Source: Clostridiales bacterium (lineage in GTDB: Bacteria > Bacillota > Clostridia > Christensenellales > Aristaeellaceae). From it: 64,000 nt of DNA. The DNA lies in the NCBI GenBank assembly GCA_024684375.1, contig JAIKWZ010000006.1, forward strand, positions 243,523 to 307,522. Reading direction: 5' to 3'. Positions 1 through 6,936 of this stretch are shown here, piece by piece. The notes under the pieces are model-generated. The model worked only from the letters and a program-made list of their open reading frames with translations. It was not told where the DNA came from and ran no database searches. The position numbers and the translations under genes were made by a program. Position 1 is the first letter of the stretch. Every line of letters begins with the position of its first letter.

Positions 1-393
1 CAGCTGCCTGGTCACAACGATATAGTCTTCGGAAGGAGACAAAGCGTCGGCTTTCTGTCCGGCGCTTTTTTTGTTCTCATCCGGCCTTCCGATATCATCC
101 GGGGGCATCTGGCCTTGAAAGGATGAGAAAGATGTCATCCCTTCAGGGTCAATGTATGCAACATATATCTGCTCCATGCCTTCTTCAGCGCAAAGGCTGT
201 GCAGATACTCCACCCTGTCCGAGACTGCCCTGATGTCCTCAAACACTTCGGCAGAAAGACGACAAGTGACGGTAAGCTCTTCTCCTATAAGCTCGTTGCG
301 CGTGCTGCGGGCGTCCCCAACAAAACTGACCAGCAGCGCTACGCATACCAGCAGATTAAGAAGGGTCGCAATCAATGCGACCCTGAATCTCAT
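1..393 (-). CDS. Sensor histidine kinase, N-terminal part (cut by window edge)
   Basis: An open frame starts with ATG at 393 and runs off the left edge without a stop (131 codons visible). The start overlaps the stop of the upstream response regulator gene in an ATGA arrangement, with GGAGAAGGGC as ribosome binding site. The translation begins MRFRVALIATLLNLLVC, an N-terminal membrane segment of about 20 residues, followed by a hydrophilic stretch that looks like the extracytoplasmic part of a PhoR-type kinase. Kinase domains (DHp, HATPase) would lie outside the window, so the kinase assignment rests on position and topology rather than on catalytic motifs. It is probably the partner that phosphorylates the adjacent OmpR-type regulator. 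Confidence 0.72.
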   Translation of the reverse strand, partial: MRFRVALIATLLNLLVCVALLVSFVGDARSTRNELIGEELTVTCRLSAEVFEDIRAVSDRVEYLHSLCAEEGMEQIYVAYIDPEGMTSFSSFQGQMPPDDIGRPDENKKSAGQKADALSPSEDYIVVTRQL

Positions 394-1094
394 ATGCCCT
401 TCTCCTGGCGATCGTTGAATTTGTAGCCCACACCGCGAATCGTTTCGATGTAGTGGGCATCGTCGCCCAGTTTCTGACGAATGTGCCGGATATGCACGTC
501 GACCGTTCTCGTCTCGCCGTAGAACTCGTAGCCCCAGATCCTGTCCAGAAGGAAGTCTCTGGTCAGCACCTTGCCCCGGCTCATGACCAGCAGCTTGAGC
601 AGTTCAAACTCCTTAAGAGTAAGGGAGAGCTTCTCTCCGTTTCTGAAAGCCTCATAATTCCCCACGTCTATGGTGAGGCCGCCTACGTGGAGGATGCCTT
701 CCTCTTCGTTCTGTGGAGTGGAACGCCTAAGCAGTGCTTTCACCCTTGCGATAAGCTCTCTGACCGAGAACGGCTTGGTGATATAATCGTCCGCACCCAA
801 CTCAAGCCCGAGTATCTTGTCTACCTCGTCGCCCTTGGCGGTCAGCATTATGATCGGTATATCCGCCGTGGTCAATTGGCTCTTTAGGCGGCGGCAAACC
901 TCCATGCCATCGATGCCAGGCAGCATGATGTCGAGCAGCACCAGGCTGGGACGCTCGTGAGAACACACGACCAGCGCGTCCTCACCGTTGGTGGCCGTCA
1001 CCACCCTGTAGCCCGACGCCTCCAGATTGAATGAAAGCAAATCAAGAATATGCGCCTCGTCATCCACAGCAAGAATAAGTTCATTATTTGCCAT
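390..1094 (-). CDS. OmpR/PhoB-family response regulator
   Basis: This 234-aa two-domain regulator has a receiver domain at about residues 5-120 with the acidic pair D11/D12, phosphoacceptor D55 in LVLLDIMLPG, T85 and K107 (ITKPF). A winged-helix DNA-binding domain covers about 135-230 and ends with the usual RTVDVHIRHIRQKLG and ETIRGVGYKF blocks. By family it should be phosphorylated by the downstream sensor kinase and then bind promoter DNA. The length and sequence resemble PhoP/PhoB/WalR regulators, but the regulon cannot be told from the sequence. It starts at ATG 1094 behind AAGGGGGAT and overlaps the kinase start by 4 nt, so the two are translationally coupled. Confidence 0.95.
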   Translation of the reverse strand: MANNELILAVDDEAHILDLLSFNLEASGYRVVTATNGEDALVVCSHERPSLVLLDIMLPGIDGMEVCRRLKSQLTTADIPIIMLTAKGDEVDKILGLELGADDYITKPFSVRELIARVKALLRRSTPQNEEEGILHVGGLTIDVGNYEAFRNGEKLSLTLKEFELLKLLVMSRGKVLTRDFLLDRIWGYEFYGETRTVDVHIRHIRQKLGDDAHYIETIRGVGYKFNDRQEKGI

Positions 1095-1165
1095 TTCGTA
1101 ATCCCCCTTGTGGAAAAAATGTCAGTCATGGCACGGCGGTCTGCAGGACACAGACCTATGGAAAT

Positions 1166-1194
1166 ATTATACAACTATTATCCTTTTAACGCAA
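1166..1194 (-). promoter_or_regulatory. Sigma-A promoter of the response regulator/kinase pair
   Basis: On the minus strand a TTGCGT -35 box (1189-1194) and a perfect TATAAT -10 box (1166-1171) are separated by 17 nt. They lie about 70 nt upstream of the regulator start. Confidence 0.7.
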
Positions 1195-1305
1195 GCCCTA
1201 AAGTAAAAAATGTTAAGCGACACGCGAAAAAACTTTGAAAAAAGCTATTTTCTATCGTTACGCCAGATAAATGAAATATTTTTGAAATATTTTTGTCAAA
1301 ATATC

Positions 1306-1334
1306 TTGACTAAACATCTTGTCCGGATTATAAT
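1306..1334 (+). promoter_or_regulatory. Sigma-A promoter of the acidic membrane protein gene
   Basis: TTGACT (1306-1311) and TATAAT (1329-1334) are separated by 17 nt and precede the ATG at 1393. The region between this site and the divergent promoter at 1166-1194 is AT-rich and shows no further structure I can support. Confidence 0.75.
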
Positions 1335-1392
1335 TTCCCTACGTGACCTAATAAGTGCGCAGTGAATTATGTTTTATACGGGAGGAATCCTC

Positions 1393-2229
1393 ATGAAGGC
1401 ACTCAGAGTTGTTAAGACTATTCTTTTGATCGCAACCGTTATTGCGCTGGCGATCCCCGCGGCTGGCAGCGTGTTCATCATGCGCGACAAGTGCAAATAT
1501 AACGTCTCAGCGGATGAGATCAGCGCAAAGCTTGATGAGTATAAGTTCGAGATCGGATCCGTTTTCAAGGCCGTCGCCGAAGGAGAAGGCGAAGCGGCGG
1601 ATGATTTTGGTGCGGATCTTGAAGGCTCTGACGAAGCCGATGATTGGGGCGACGAAGGCGAAGGCGATGCTGACCTGAAAGAGCCTTCCGGTGAACCCGA
1701 GTTCACTGCTGATCCCAACAACGACTGGAGTCTCATAGTGCCAGCTGATTATACTCTCGAGGGCAATCACAAATACGGTTTTGTGCTTGGTCTGATGAAG
1801 GCCGCCAACACCAAGATCCATCTTTCTTTCCTGGATGATCTTTCCTTCAAGTTTGGTGATGAAGAGTTCAAAAACAAGAATGGCGAATTCCAGGTGAATG
1901 CATTCGTTCTCGTCGCCGCGTGCTGCCTGACTGTCGCCTCCATACTGCACTTCATCAGCAAGAAGATCGGCAAGAAGGGCCACAAGACCTTCTGGGGCGT
2001 ACTGCTCATGGTCATCGGCTTCATCTCTTTCCTCGCCGTCTTCGCGCTTGGGCAGATCATCGCCAACTTCAATCCTCTTAATCATAATGACTTCGCTGCG
2101 TCGAGGATCTATACCGTTGCCTTCTTCACCTTTGCAGCTCTGATAGTTTATCTGCTGTACGACAGGGTCGGCGTCAGAGCCATGCAGGTCAAGAACCTTA
2201 AGCGCAGGCTGGCCAGAAAAGAAAGATAA
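1393..2229 (+). CDS. Four-segment membrane protein with acidic low-complexity loop, unknown function
   Basis: I do not recognise this 278-aa protein. The start is ATG 1393, supported by GGAGG at 1381-1385; an upstream in-frame ATG at 1369 has no ribosome binding site. There is an N-terminal hydrophobic segment (about residues 5-27), then a strongly acidic Gly/Glu/Asp-rich stretch at about 64-105 (EGEGEAADD, DEADDWGDEGEGD). Three further membrane segments follow at about 175-195, 207-232 and 243-262, and the C-terminus is basic (KNLKRRLARKER). The acidic segment probably lies outside the cell and could bind cations or basic envelope components, but that is inference. It is monocistronic, with its own promoter and terminator, and is divergent from the two-component genes. 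Confidence 0.8.
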   Translation: MKALRVVKTILLIATVIALAIPAAGSVFIMRDKCKYNVSADEISAKLDEYKFEIGSVFKAVAEGEGEAADDFGADLEGSDEADDWGDEGEGDADLKEPSGEPEFTADPNNDWSLIVPADYTLEGNHKYGFVLGLMKAANTKIHLSFLDDLSFKFGDEEFKNKNGEFQVNAFVLVAACCLTVASILHFISKKIGKKGHKTFWGVLLMVIGFISFLAVFALGQIIANFNPLNHNDFAASRIYTVAFFTFAALIVYLLYDRVGVRAMQVKNLKRRLARKER

Positions 2230-2248
2230 ACAACTCACATGATTCTTT

Positions 2249-2277
2249 AAGCGGGGATTTTTCCCCGCTTTTTCTCT
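2249..2277 (+). terminator. Rho-independent terminator
   Basis: A perfect 9-bp stem AAGCGGGGA / TCCCCGCTT with a TTTT loop is followed by TTTCTCTT, 20 nt after the stop of the acidic membrane protein gene. Confidence 0.85.
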
Positions 2278-2306
2278 TCTCTTCAACACCGCGGTCAATA
2301 GATACG

Positions 2307-2336
2307 TTGAAAATTAACCATATCGTGCGGTATAAT
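2307..2336 (+). promoter_or_regulatory. Sigma-A promoter of the methylase/oxidoreductase operon
   Basis: TTGAAA (2307-2312) and TATAAT (2331-2336) with an 18-nt spacer lie 25 nt upstream of the methylase start. Confidence 0.7.
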
Positions 2337-2361
2337 ATCCCCGATTTTGAAAGGAACGATC

Positions 2362-3096
2362 ATGCCGAATCTTGAACCGTACTCCCGAAAACTGGGCTAC
2401 AGCTACTGCCTGGGCTTATATCCCAGCCTGATGCTTATGGAAGCGAGGCCGTCGTTGGCGCTCAGGCTGCTGGTCTCTCCCGATGCTTCCGGTGAGGGTC
2501 CCGAAAAACTCAGGCATGAATGCGCCTTACGCGGTGTGCGGATCGAAGAAGCCTCGCGGGTACTCCGTCGCGAAAGCGGAAAGGACAACTGTTTTGCAGG
2601 CATCGTGTTCAAAAAAGATTTTCAGCCCCTTGACCCCGCGCTTCCCCACGCTGTGCTGTGTCAGGTCTCTGATGAAGGCAATCTGGGCACGATCCTGAGA
2701 AGCGCTTTGGGCTTCGACTACTTGGACGTAGCCATAATTCGACCCGCCGCGGACGTATTCAATCCCCGTGTGGTAAGAGCCACTATGGGCGCAATGTTCC
2801 GCCTGCGTGTGTGCGAATTCGACAGCTTCGAGGCTTACGAAGCCGCTTTCCCCGGCCGCAAGCTATACCCGTTCATGCTTGACGGCGCATCAGCACTTGG
2901 TGAGGTCGCTCCGACAGCTCCCATTGAGCATTCACTTGTTTTCGGCAACGAGGCAAAAGGGCTTGACGCAGGCTTTCAGTCAAAAGGTCAAAGCGTGCTC
3001 ATCCCCCAGTCAAATAAGCTTGATTCCTTAAATCTTTCTGTGGCAGCCTCGATCGCGATGTATGCCTTCAGGCAAAGCCGAAAGGACGATAATTGA
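2362..3096 (+). CDS. TrmH/SpoU-family RNA 2'-O-methyltransferase
   Basis: This is a 244-aa SPOUT-class methylase that would transfer a methyl group from S-adenosylmethionine to a ribose 2'-OH in rRNA or tRNA. The three SpoU blocks are visible: NLGTILRSALGFDYLDV, LVFGNEAKGLD, and the C-terminal IPQSNKLDSLNLSVAASIA knot motif. The N-terminal about 90 residues form a substrate-binding region unlike the L30e-like domain of RlmB. ATG 2362 is preferred over an in-frame TTG at 2347 because AAAGGA precedes it. The stop overlaps the start of the oxidoreductase gene (TGATG), so the two are probably one transcript. The target nucleotide cannot be predicted. Confidence 0.88.
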   Translation: MPNLEPYSRKLGYSYCLGLYPSLMLMEARPSLALRLLVSPDASGEGPEKLRHECALRGVRIEEASRVLRRESGKDNCFAGIVFKKDFQPLDPALPHAVLCQVSDEGNLGTILRSALGFDYLDVAIIRPAADVFNPRVVRATMGAMFRLRVCEFDSFEAYEAAFPGRKLYPFMLDGASALGEVAPTAPIEHSLVFGNEAKGLDAGFQSKGQSVLIPQSNKLDSLNLSVAASIAMYAFRQSRKDDN

Positions 3097-4121
3097 TGGA
3101 AAAACAGATCGGTATCGGAATAATCGGTCTGGGCAGCGTTTCCCGCGCGCATATTGGCGCCATCGCACTGCTGCCTCAGGCCAGGCTTTGCGCCATATGC
3201 GACATCGATCCCGCCGCGATGGATGTGATAAAGGATGCCGCCGTTAAGCGTTATACCGACTATCACTCATTGCTTGCCGATCCGGATGTCGAGCTGGTGC
3301 ACATACTCACGCCCCACTACCTGCATGCCCGCATGGCCATAGACGCTCTTGAAGCCGGAAAGCATGTGATACTTGAAAAGCCGATGGCTTCCGAGCTTAA
3401 TGACGCAAAGCGCCTCATCGAGGCCGCCGACAGAGCTAAAACCACTCTGAGCGTGATTTTTCAAAACAGGTACAACCCTTCGACCCGGGAGCTCAAACGT
3501 CTCATAGACAGCGGCGCATGCGGCAAGCTTCTGGGATCAAGGGCGGTCATCACCTGGTGCAGGTCAAAAGAGTATTACAAAAGCGGTTCATGGCGAGGCA
3601 GGTGGGAGACTGAAGGAGGCGGCGCGCTAATTAACCAAAGCATCCATACGCTGGATCTGCTGTCATATCTCGGCGGCCCTATTTCGAGGGTAAAGGGGCA
3701 CATTTCCACCGACCTGCTTTCAGACGCAATAGAGGTCGAGGACAACGTACATGCCGTATTCGAATACGCCAGCGGAGCGCGCGGCGTCATCTTCGCTTCG
3801 ACCAACTATGTAAACGACGCACCCATAATGCTTGAAATGGTGTTTGAAAACGCCACGTATCAGCTCTGGGCGGATAAGCTCTTCCGGCTTATCGACGGGA
3901 TACCCGATCTCGTTCTGCGCGAGGAAGGCGGCCAAACCGTGGACGGAAAAGCTTACTGGGGGACCGGCCACAAGGCAGAGATCGCCGCTGTATACCAGGC
4001 CGTACTTGAAGGAAAGCAGTTTGAGATCGACGCCCGCAGCGCTTATCCGGCATTGGATCTGGTAAAAGGGATATATGAATCCAGTCTGACAGGCGCCTGG
4101 CACAGGCTTGCGACGCCATAA
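3096..4121 (+). CDS. Gfo/Idh/MocA-family NAD(P)-dependent oxidoreductase
   Basis: This 341-aa protein has an N-terminal Rossmann fold (IGIIGLGSVSRAHIGAI, residues about 5-21) and the EKPMA motif near residue 88 that carries the conserved lysine of this family. The C-terminal alpha/beta domain contains GGGALINQSIHTLDLL, whose histidine matches the usual active-site position. Family members oxidise or reduce sugars, inositols and related hydroxyl compounds in the cytoplasm, and the substrate here is unknown. The start overlaps the upstream methylase stop by one base (TGATG). The gene is followed after 14 nt by a secreted-protein gene that may share the transcript. Confidence 0.9.
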   Translation: MEKQIGIGIIGLGSVSRAHIGAIALLPQARLCAICDIDPAAMDVIKDAAVKRYTDYHSLLADPDVELVHILTPHYLHARMAIDALEAGKHVILEKPMASELNDAKRLIEAADRAKTTLSVIFQNRYNPSTRELKRLIDSGACGKLLGSRAVITWCRSKEYYKSGSWRGRWETEGGGALINQSIHTLDLLSYLGGPISRVKGHISTDLLSDAIEVEDNVHAVFEYASGARGVIFASTNYVNDAPIMLEMVFENATYQLWADKLFRLIDGIPDLVLREEGGQTVDGKAYWGTGHKAEIAAVYQAVLEGKQFEIDARSAYPALDLVKGIYESSLTGAWHRLATP

Positions 4122-4135
4122 AAGGAGTGGAGAAT

Positions 4136-5662
4136 ATGAGACGTCTTTTCTTAGCGCTGCTGATCGTGCTTTGCGCGGCATCTGCCGTTTGCGAAACCGA
4201 ACACTCGCATACGTGGGGCGAATATACGGTAACAAAGCCTGCCACCTGCCAATTGCCCGGCGAGCAAATGCGTGTGTGTTCCGACTGCGGAGAAACAGAG
4301 TATGCCCCCATAGAACCTTCAGAGCACAGCTTTGAGAACTGGGAGGCTGTATCTGATGCTGAGCATGCCCGCGTGTGCAGTGTGTGCGGGTTCGTCCAGT
4401 CCGAAGCTCACGACAAAGTGATAGACAGAGAGATCACGCTGGCGACCGCAGAAAACCTGGGCAAGCACACCCTCACCTGCTCTCGCTGCGGTTATAACTA
4501 CACACGGCTCGTAAGCATCGACGGAACCTACTATGCGCAGCAGGGCGACGATATCCTTGGCAACGGAACACAATATATAAAAATCGAAAGCATGTCCCTC
4601 CCCAGCGGGACCACGCAGAAGCTTTCTGTTGCCGCTGGAGCGGAAATGAGCATCCTCGCATCCTCCGACCTTAGTTTTGATGTGTTCGTGAATGCCGGCA
4701 CAGGAGAATTCAAAGGCATCATGCTGACCTTTGGGCAGGGAGTGCTGAGCGTTGGGGACGGCAAAGCCGAGTTGGAGTTTATTCGCCTCCTGCCAGACAC
4801 CGGACTGAGCGTGAAGCTCCAGGGAGAAACCTCCTCGCTTTCAGTTTCAGCGCCGGATTGCGGCTTTCAAAGCTTTTTCTCTCTAAAAAAAGGCGGCAGA
4901 ACGTTCATCGTCCGTGAGCATTCCGCCGTTAACGGTTCTCTTATATCAGGAGGCATGTTCATATTTCCCTCAGGCGCCGAGAACGTCGGGATAGTCTCTG
5001 AGAATGCTGCGCAGCCTGATAACGCGCTGGCAAGCTTAACCTGGGAATATGATAACTCCTCACGCCGTCTCACCGCTTTCTCTTCGCTGGGAATGCTCAG
5101 GCTGTTTTCCGCTTCACATATTATTGACCAGGGAAACATTGACTTGATTTTGGATCCGAGTGACTTCCCATGGGGCTGGTGCCTTACCCTCGACGATGTG
5201 GATTCGGGGCTGAGCTACACAAGTCCAACCTATTCGCTTGCCGGAGAAATGACCTCGCCTGGAAGTGACGCAGCCTTTGCCGAACAGTCAGGCACAGAAG
5301 GCCCGTTATCGGACCTCGAAAGCAAAGCGGACCAGGCTGAAATCCCCGATATAAAAATGCTTGCCTTTACTGACACGCTGTCCTACACCGCATCCAGATC
5401 TCCGCTGATAGAAGTCAAATTCCTTTCCGGCAAATTCTCGGTCAAGGTCAGCAATGTTCCTGCGGGATTGACCTTTGAGCGCATCGAGTTGACAATGTAC
5501 TATCCTCAAAGAGGTTTTAAACTCATAAACCAGTATGCTTTGGACGCCGTGTTTGAGTTGGAAGCAGGCATAAGCCGCTTTGAAGTCGATGCTGTCTTTA
5601 TAAACGATGACGACGAAATTGAACGCGTCCGCGCGGGCGCTTTCGGATACTCGGCGCAATAG
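4136..5662 (+). CDS. Secreted protein with N-terminal Cys-motif repeats, unknown function
   Basis: This 508-aa protein starts at ATG 4136 behind AAAGGAG. A signal peptide (RRLFLALLIVLCAASAVC) is followed by three tandem units built on HxHTW...C..CG: CSDCGE, CSVCGF and CSRCGY, at about residues 46-51, 82-87 and 118-123. Such HTW/CxxCG repeats are common in surface proteins of gut Firmicutes. The remaining about 380 residues are beta-rich and lack recognisable motifs; there is no sortase signal, transmembrane anchor or SLH domain. Paired cysteines could bind metal or form disulfides, which I cannot decide. It is probably exported and is the last gene of the operon starting at 2362. Confidence 0.78.
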   Translation: MRRLFLALLIVLCAASAVCETEHSHTWGEYTVTKPATCQLPGEQMRVCSDCGETEYAPIEPSEHSFENWEAVSDAEHARVCSVCGFVQSEAHDKVIDREITLATAENLGKHTLTCSRCGYNYTRLVSIDGTYYAQQGDDILGNGTQYIKIESMSLPSGTTQKLSVAAGAEMSILASSDLSFDVFVNAGTGEFKGIMLTFGQGVLSVGDGKAELEFIRLLPDTGLSVKLQGETSSLSVSAPDCGFQSFFSLKKGGRTFIVREHSAVNGSLISGGMFIFPSGAENVGIVSENAAQPDNALASLTWEYDNSSRRLTAFSSLGMLRLFSASHIIDQGNIDLILDPSDFPWGWCLTLDDVDSGLSYTSPTYSLAGEMTSPGSDAAFAEQSGTEGPLSDLESKADQAEIPDIKMLAFTDTLSYTASRSPLIEVKFLSGKFSVKVSNVPAGLTFERIELTMYYPQRGFKLINQYALDAVFELEAGISRFEVDAVFINDDDEIERVRAGAFGYSAQ

Positions 5663-5675
5663 AGACTGTATTTCA

Positions 5676-5716
5676 ACTGCGGGACAGGGAATAATCCCTG
5701 TCCCGCAGTGTTGTTT
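5676..5716. terminator. Bidirectional terminator between convergent genes
   Basis: A perfect 15-bp stem (5676-5690 with 5695-5709) closes an ATAA tetraloop and is followed by GTTGTTT. It lies between the convergent stops at 5662 and 5727 and can serve both strands. Confidence 0.85.
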
Positions 5717-5726
5717 AAAAACCAGT

Positions 5727-6935
5727 TCATTCTTTGTCTATGATATTCAAAAGCGCGGCTGTACCGTCCATTATGGAATACACTTCTATACGCGCACCAT
5801 TTCCCGCTGCAGCCAGCCCTTCGGCATTGACCGATATCCAGTCAAAGTTTGAAGGAAGTACCGTGGTGAAGCCCCTATCCAAAAGCCCGAACTTCAACCC
5901 GTCCTCCGTCAGAGTCCCACACAGGTAAGTCTGTGATCCGCCCGATGTCCTAAGCATGTCATACTGTTCAGACGCTTTATTCTGCTCAATGTCCACAACC
6001 TCAAACTGTCCGTTACGCTCGTCAATGATCTGAGCTGATAAACCTTGATAAACGGGCATGTTCCCCTCGCAGCTCAGCATCATGGTCCCGTAGGAATCAT
6101 AGATCTCCGTCATTCCCTCAGCGCGCACGGCGTAATAATCCTCCAGCAATTCTCCATCGGCGCGCTCGAACGCAGATATCAGGATCAATCCGTTTTCGTC
6201 CCTGCGGTAAACGTACACCGCGCCAAGCTCCCTGCACATGACCAGGCTTTCGTTGACACGCACGTCCGTAAACAGCGGGTGCAGCAGCCATTCGCCTTGC
6301 GTGTTTATTACGCCCATCCCGCTTATCATGGAAGCAGGCGCGATACCGTTCACAAAACTTCCCACAGAGGCGAAAGCCGGCGCTGTCTGCCAATAAGCAT
6401 CTTGGCCTATAACGCCCCACACTCCCGTTTCGCCGTCACAGGCAGGGATCAAGCCTTCTTTTTCCTCCCCGGTAAAAATCAGCCTGATGTCCCGGATAGC
6501 CTCTTTGCCTTCTCCGTCAAGGTAATAGACCCTGTCGGGAATGCTGTCCCAGCTCTGGCCCTTAAGCGCAAGCGCTCCTTCGCCAAGTGGTTTTATTAGC
6601 ATATATTGCCGTGTGCTTTTGGGCTGCAATTCTGCATCGAGAAGTTGGTATTTCTGTTCTCTCATGGCAATAATGCCAGCAGGGCAGGCGCAGAGTTTCT
6701 GATAGCCGCTGCCGATCCTGACCGCCTGAGCGTTCAGCACTGTCCAGCCTTCGGGCGTTTTGGCGGCGTAAAGTTCAAATCCGTCCAGTGGCATTACCAT
6801 TTCATACTCACCCAGACTGACCAGTTCGTATTTGTCATCCAGTATCATGGCGCCGTCGCCTGTATCAAAAACGTGCATTTCCGCAGATGCGCAGAAGCTC
6901 GCAAGCACAAGCAGCGCCAGCAATAAGCGTTTCAT
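5727..6935 (-). CDS. Exported WG-repeat-like protein
   Basis: This 402-aa protein starts at ATG 6935, one base after the polC stop, and has a signal peptide (KRLLLALLVLASFCASA). The body contains repeats of the WG (KWG) beta type, for example WGVIGQDAYWQTAPAFASVG and MGVINTQGEWLLHPLFTDV at about residues 195-250. Weaker copies recur along the chain, as in LKFGLLDRGFTTVLPSNFDW near the C-terminus. WG-repeat proteins are usually cell-surface or exported and may form beta-propeller-like folds; the function is unknown. No lipobox cysteine is evident. It is the distal gene of the frr-to-polC operon, an unusual place for an exported protein. Confidence 0.78.
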   Translation of the reverse strand: MKRLLLALLVLASFCASAEMHVFDTGDGAMILDDKYELVSLGEYEMVMPLDGFELYAAKTPEGWTVLNAQAVRIGSGYQKLCACPAGIIAMREQKYQLLDAELQPKSTRQYMLIKPLGEGALALKGQSWDSIPDRVYYLDGEGKEAIRDIRLIFTGEEKEGLIPACDGETGVWGVIGQDAYWQTAPAFASVGSFVNGIAPASMISGMGVINTQGEWLLHPLFTDVRVNESLVMCRELGAVYVYRRDENGLILISAFERADGELLEDYYAVRAEGMTEIYDSYGTMMLSCEGNMPVYQGLSAQIIDERNGQFEVVDIEQNKASEQYDMLRTSGGSQTYLCGTLTEDGLKFGLLDRGFTTVLPSNFDWISVNAEGLAAAGNGARIEVYSIMDGTAALLNIIDKE

Positions 6936-6936
6936 A

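Noticed and set aside
453..887. 144-aa plus-strand ORF
   Set aside because: It is the antisense shadow of the response regulator gene, whose domains and motifs are complete.
1507..2298. 263-aa minus-strand ORF
   Set aside because: Antisense to the acidic membrane protein gene; no ribosome binding site, and the sense frame has promoter, start and terminator.
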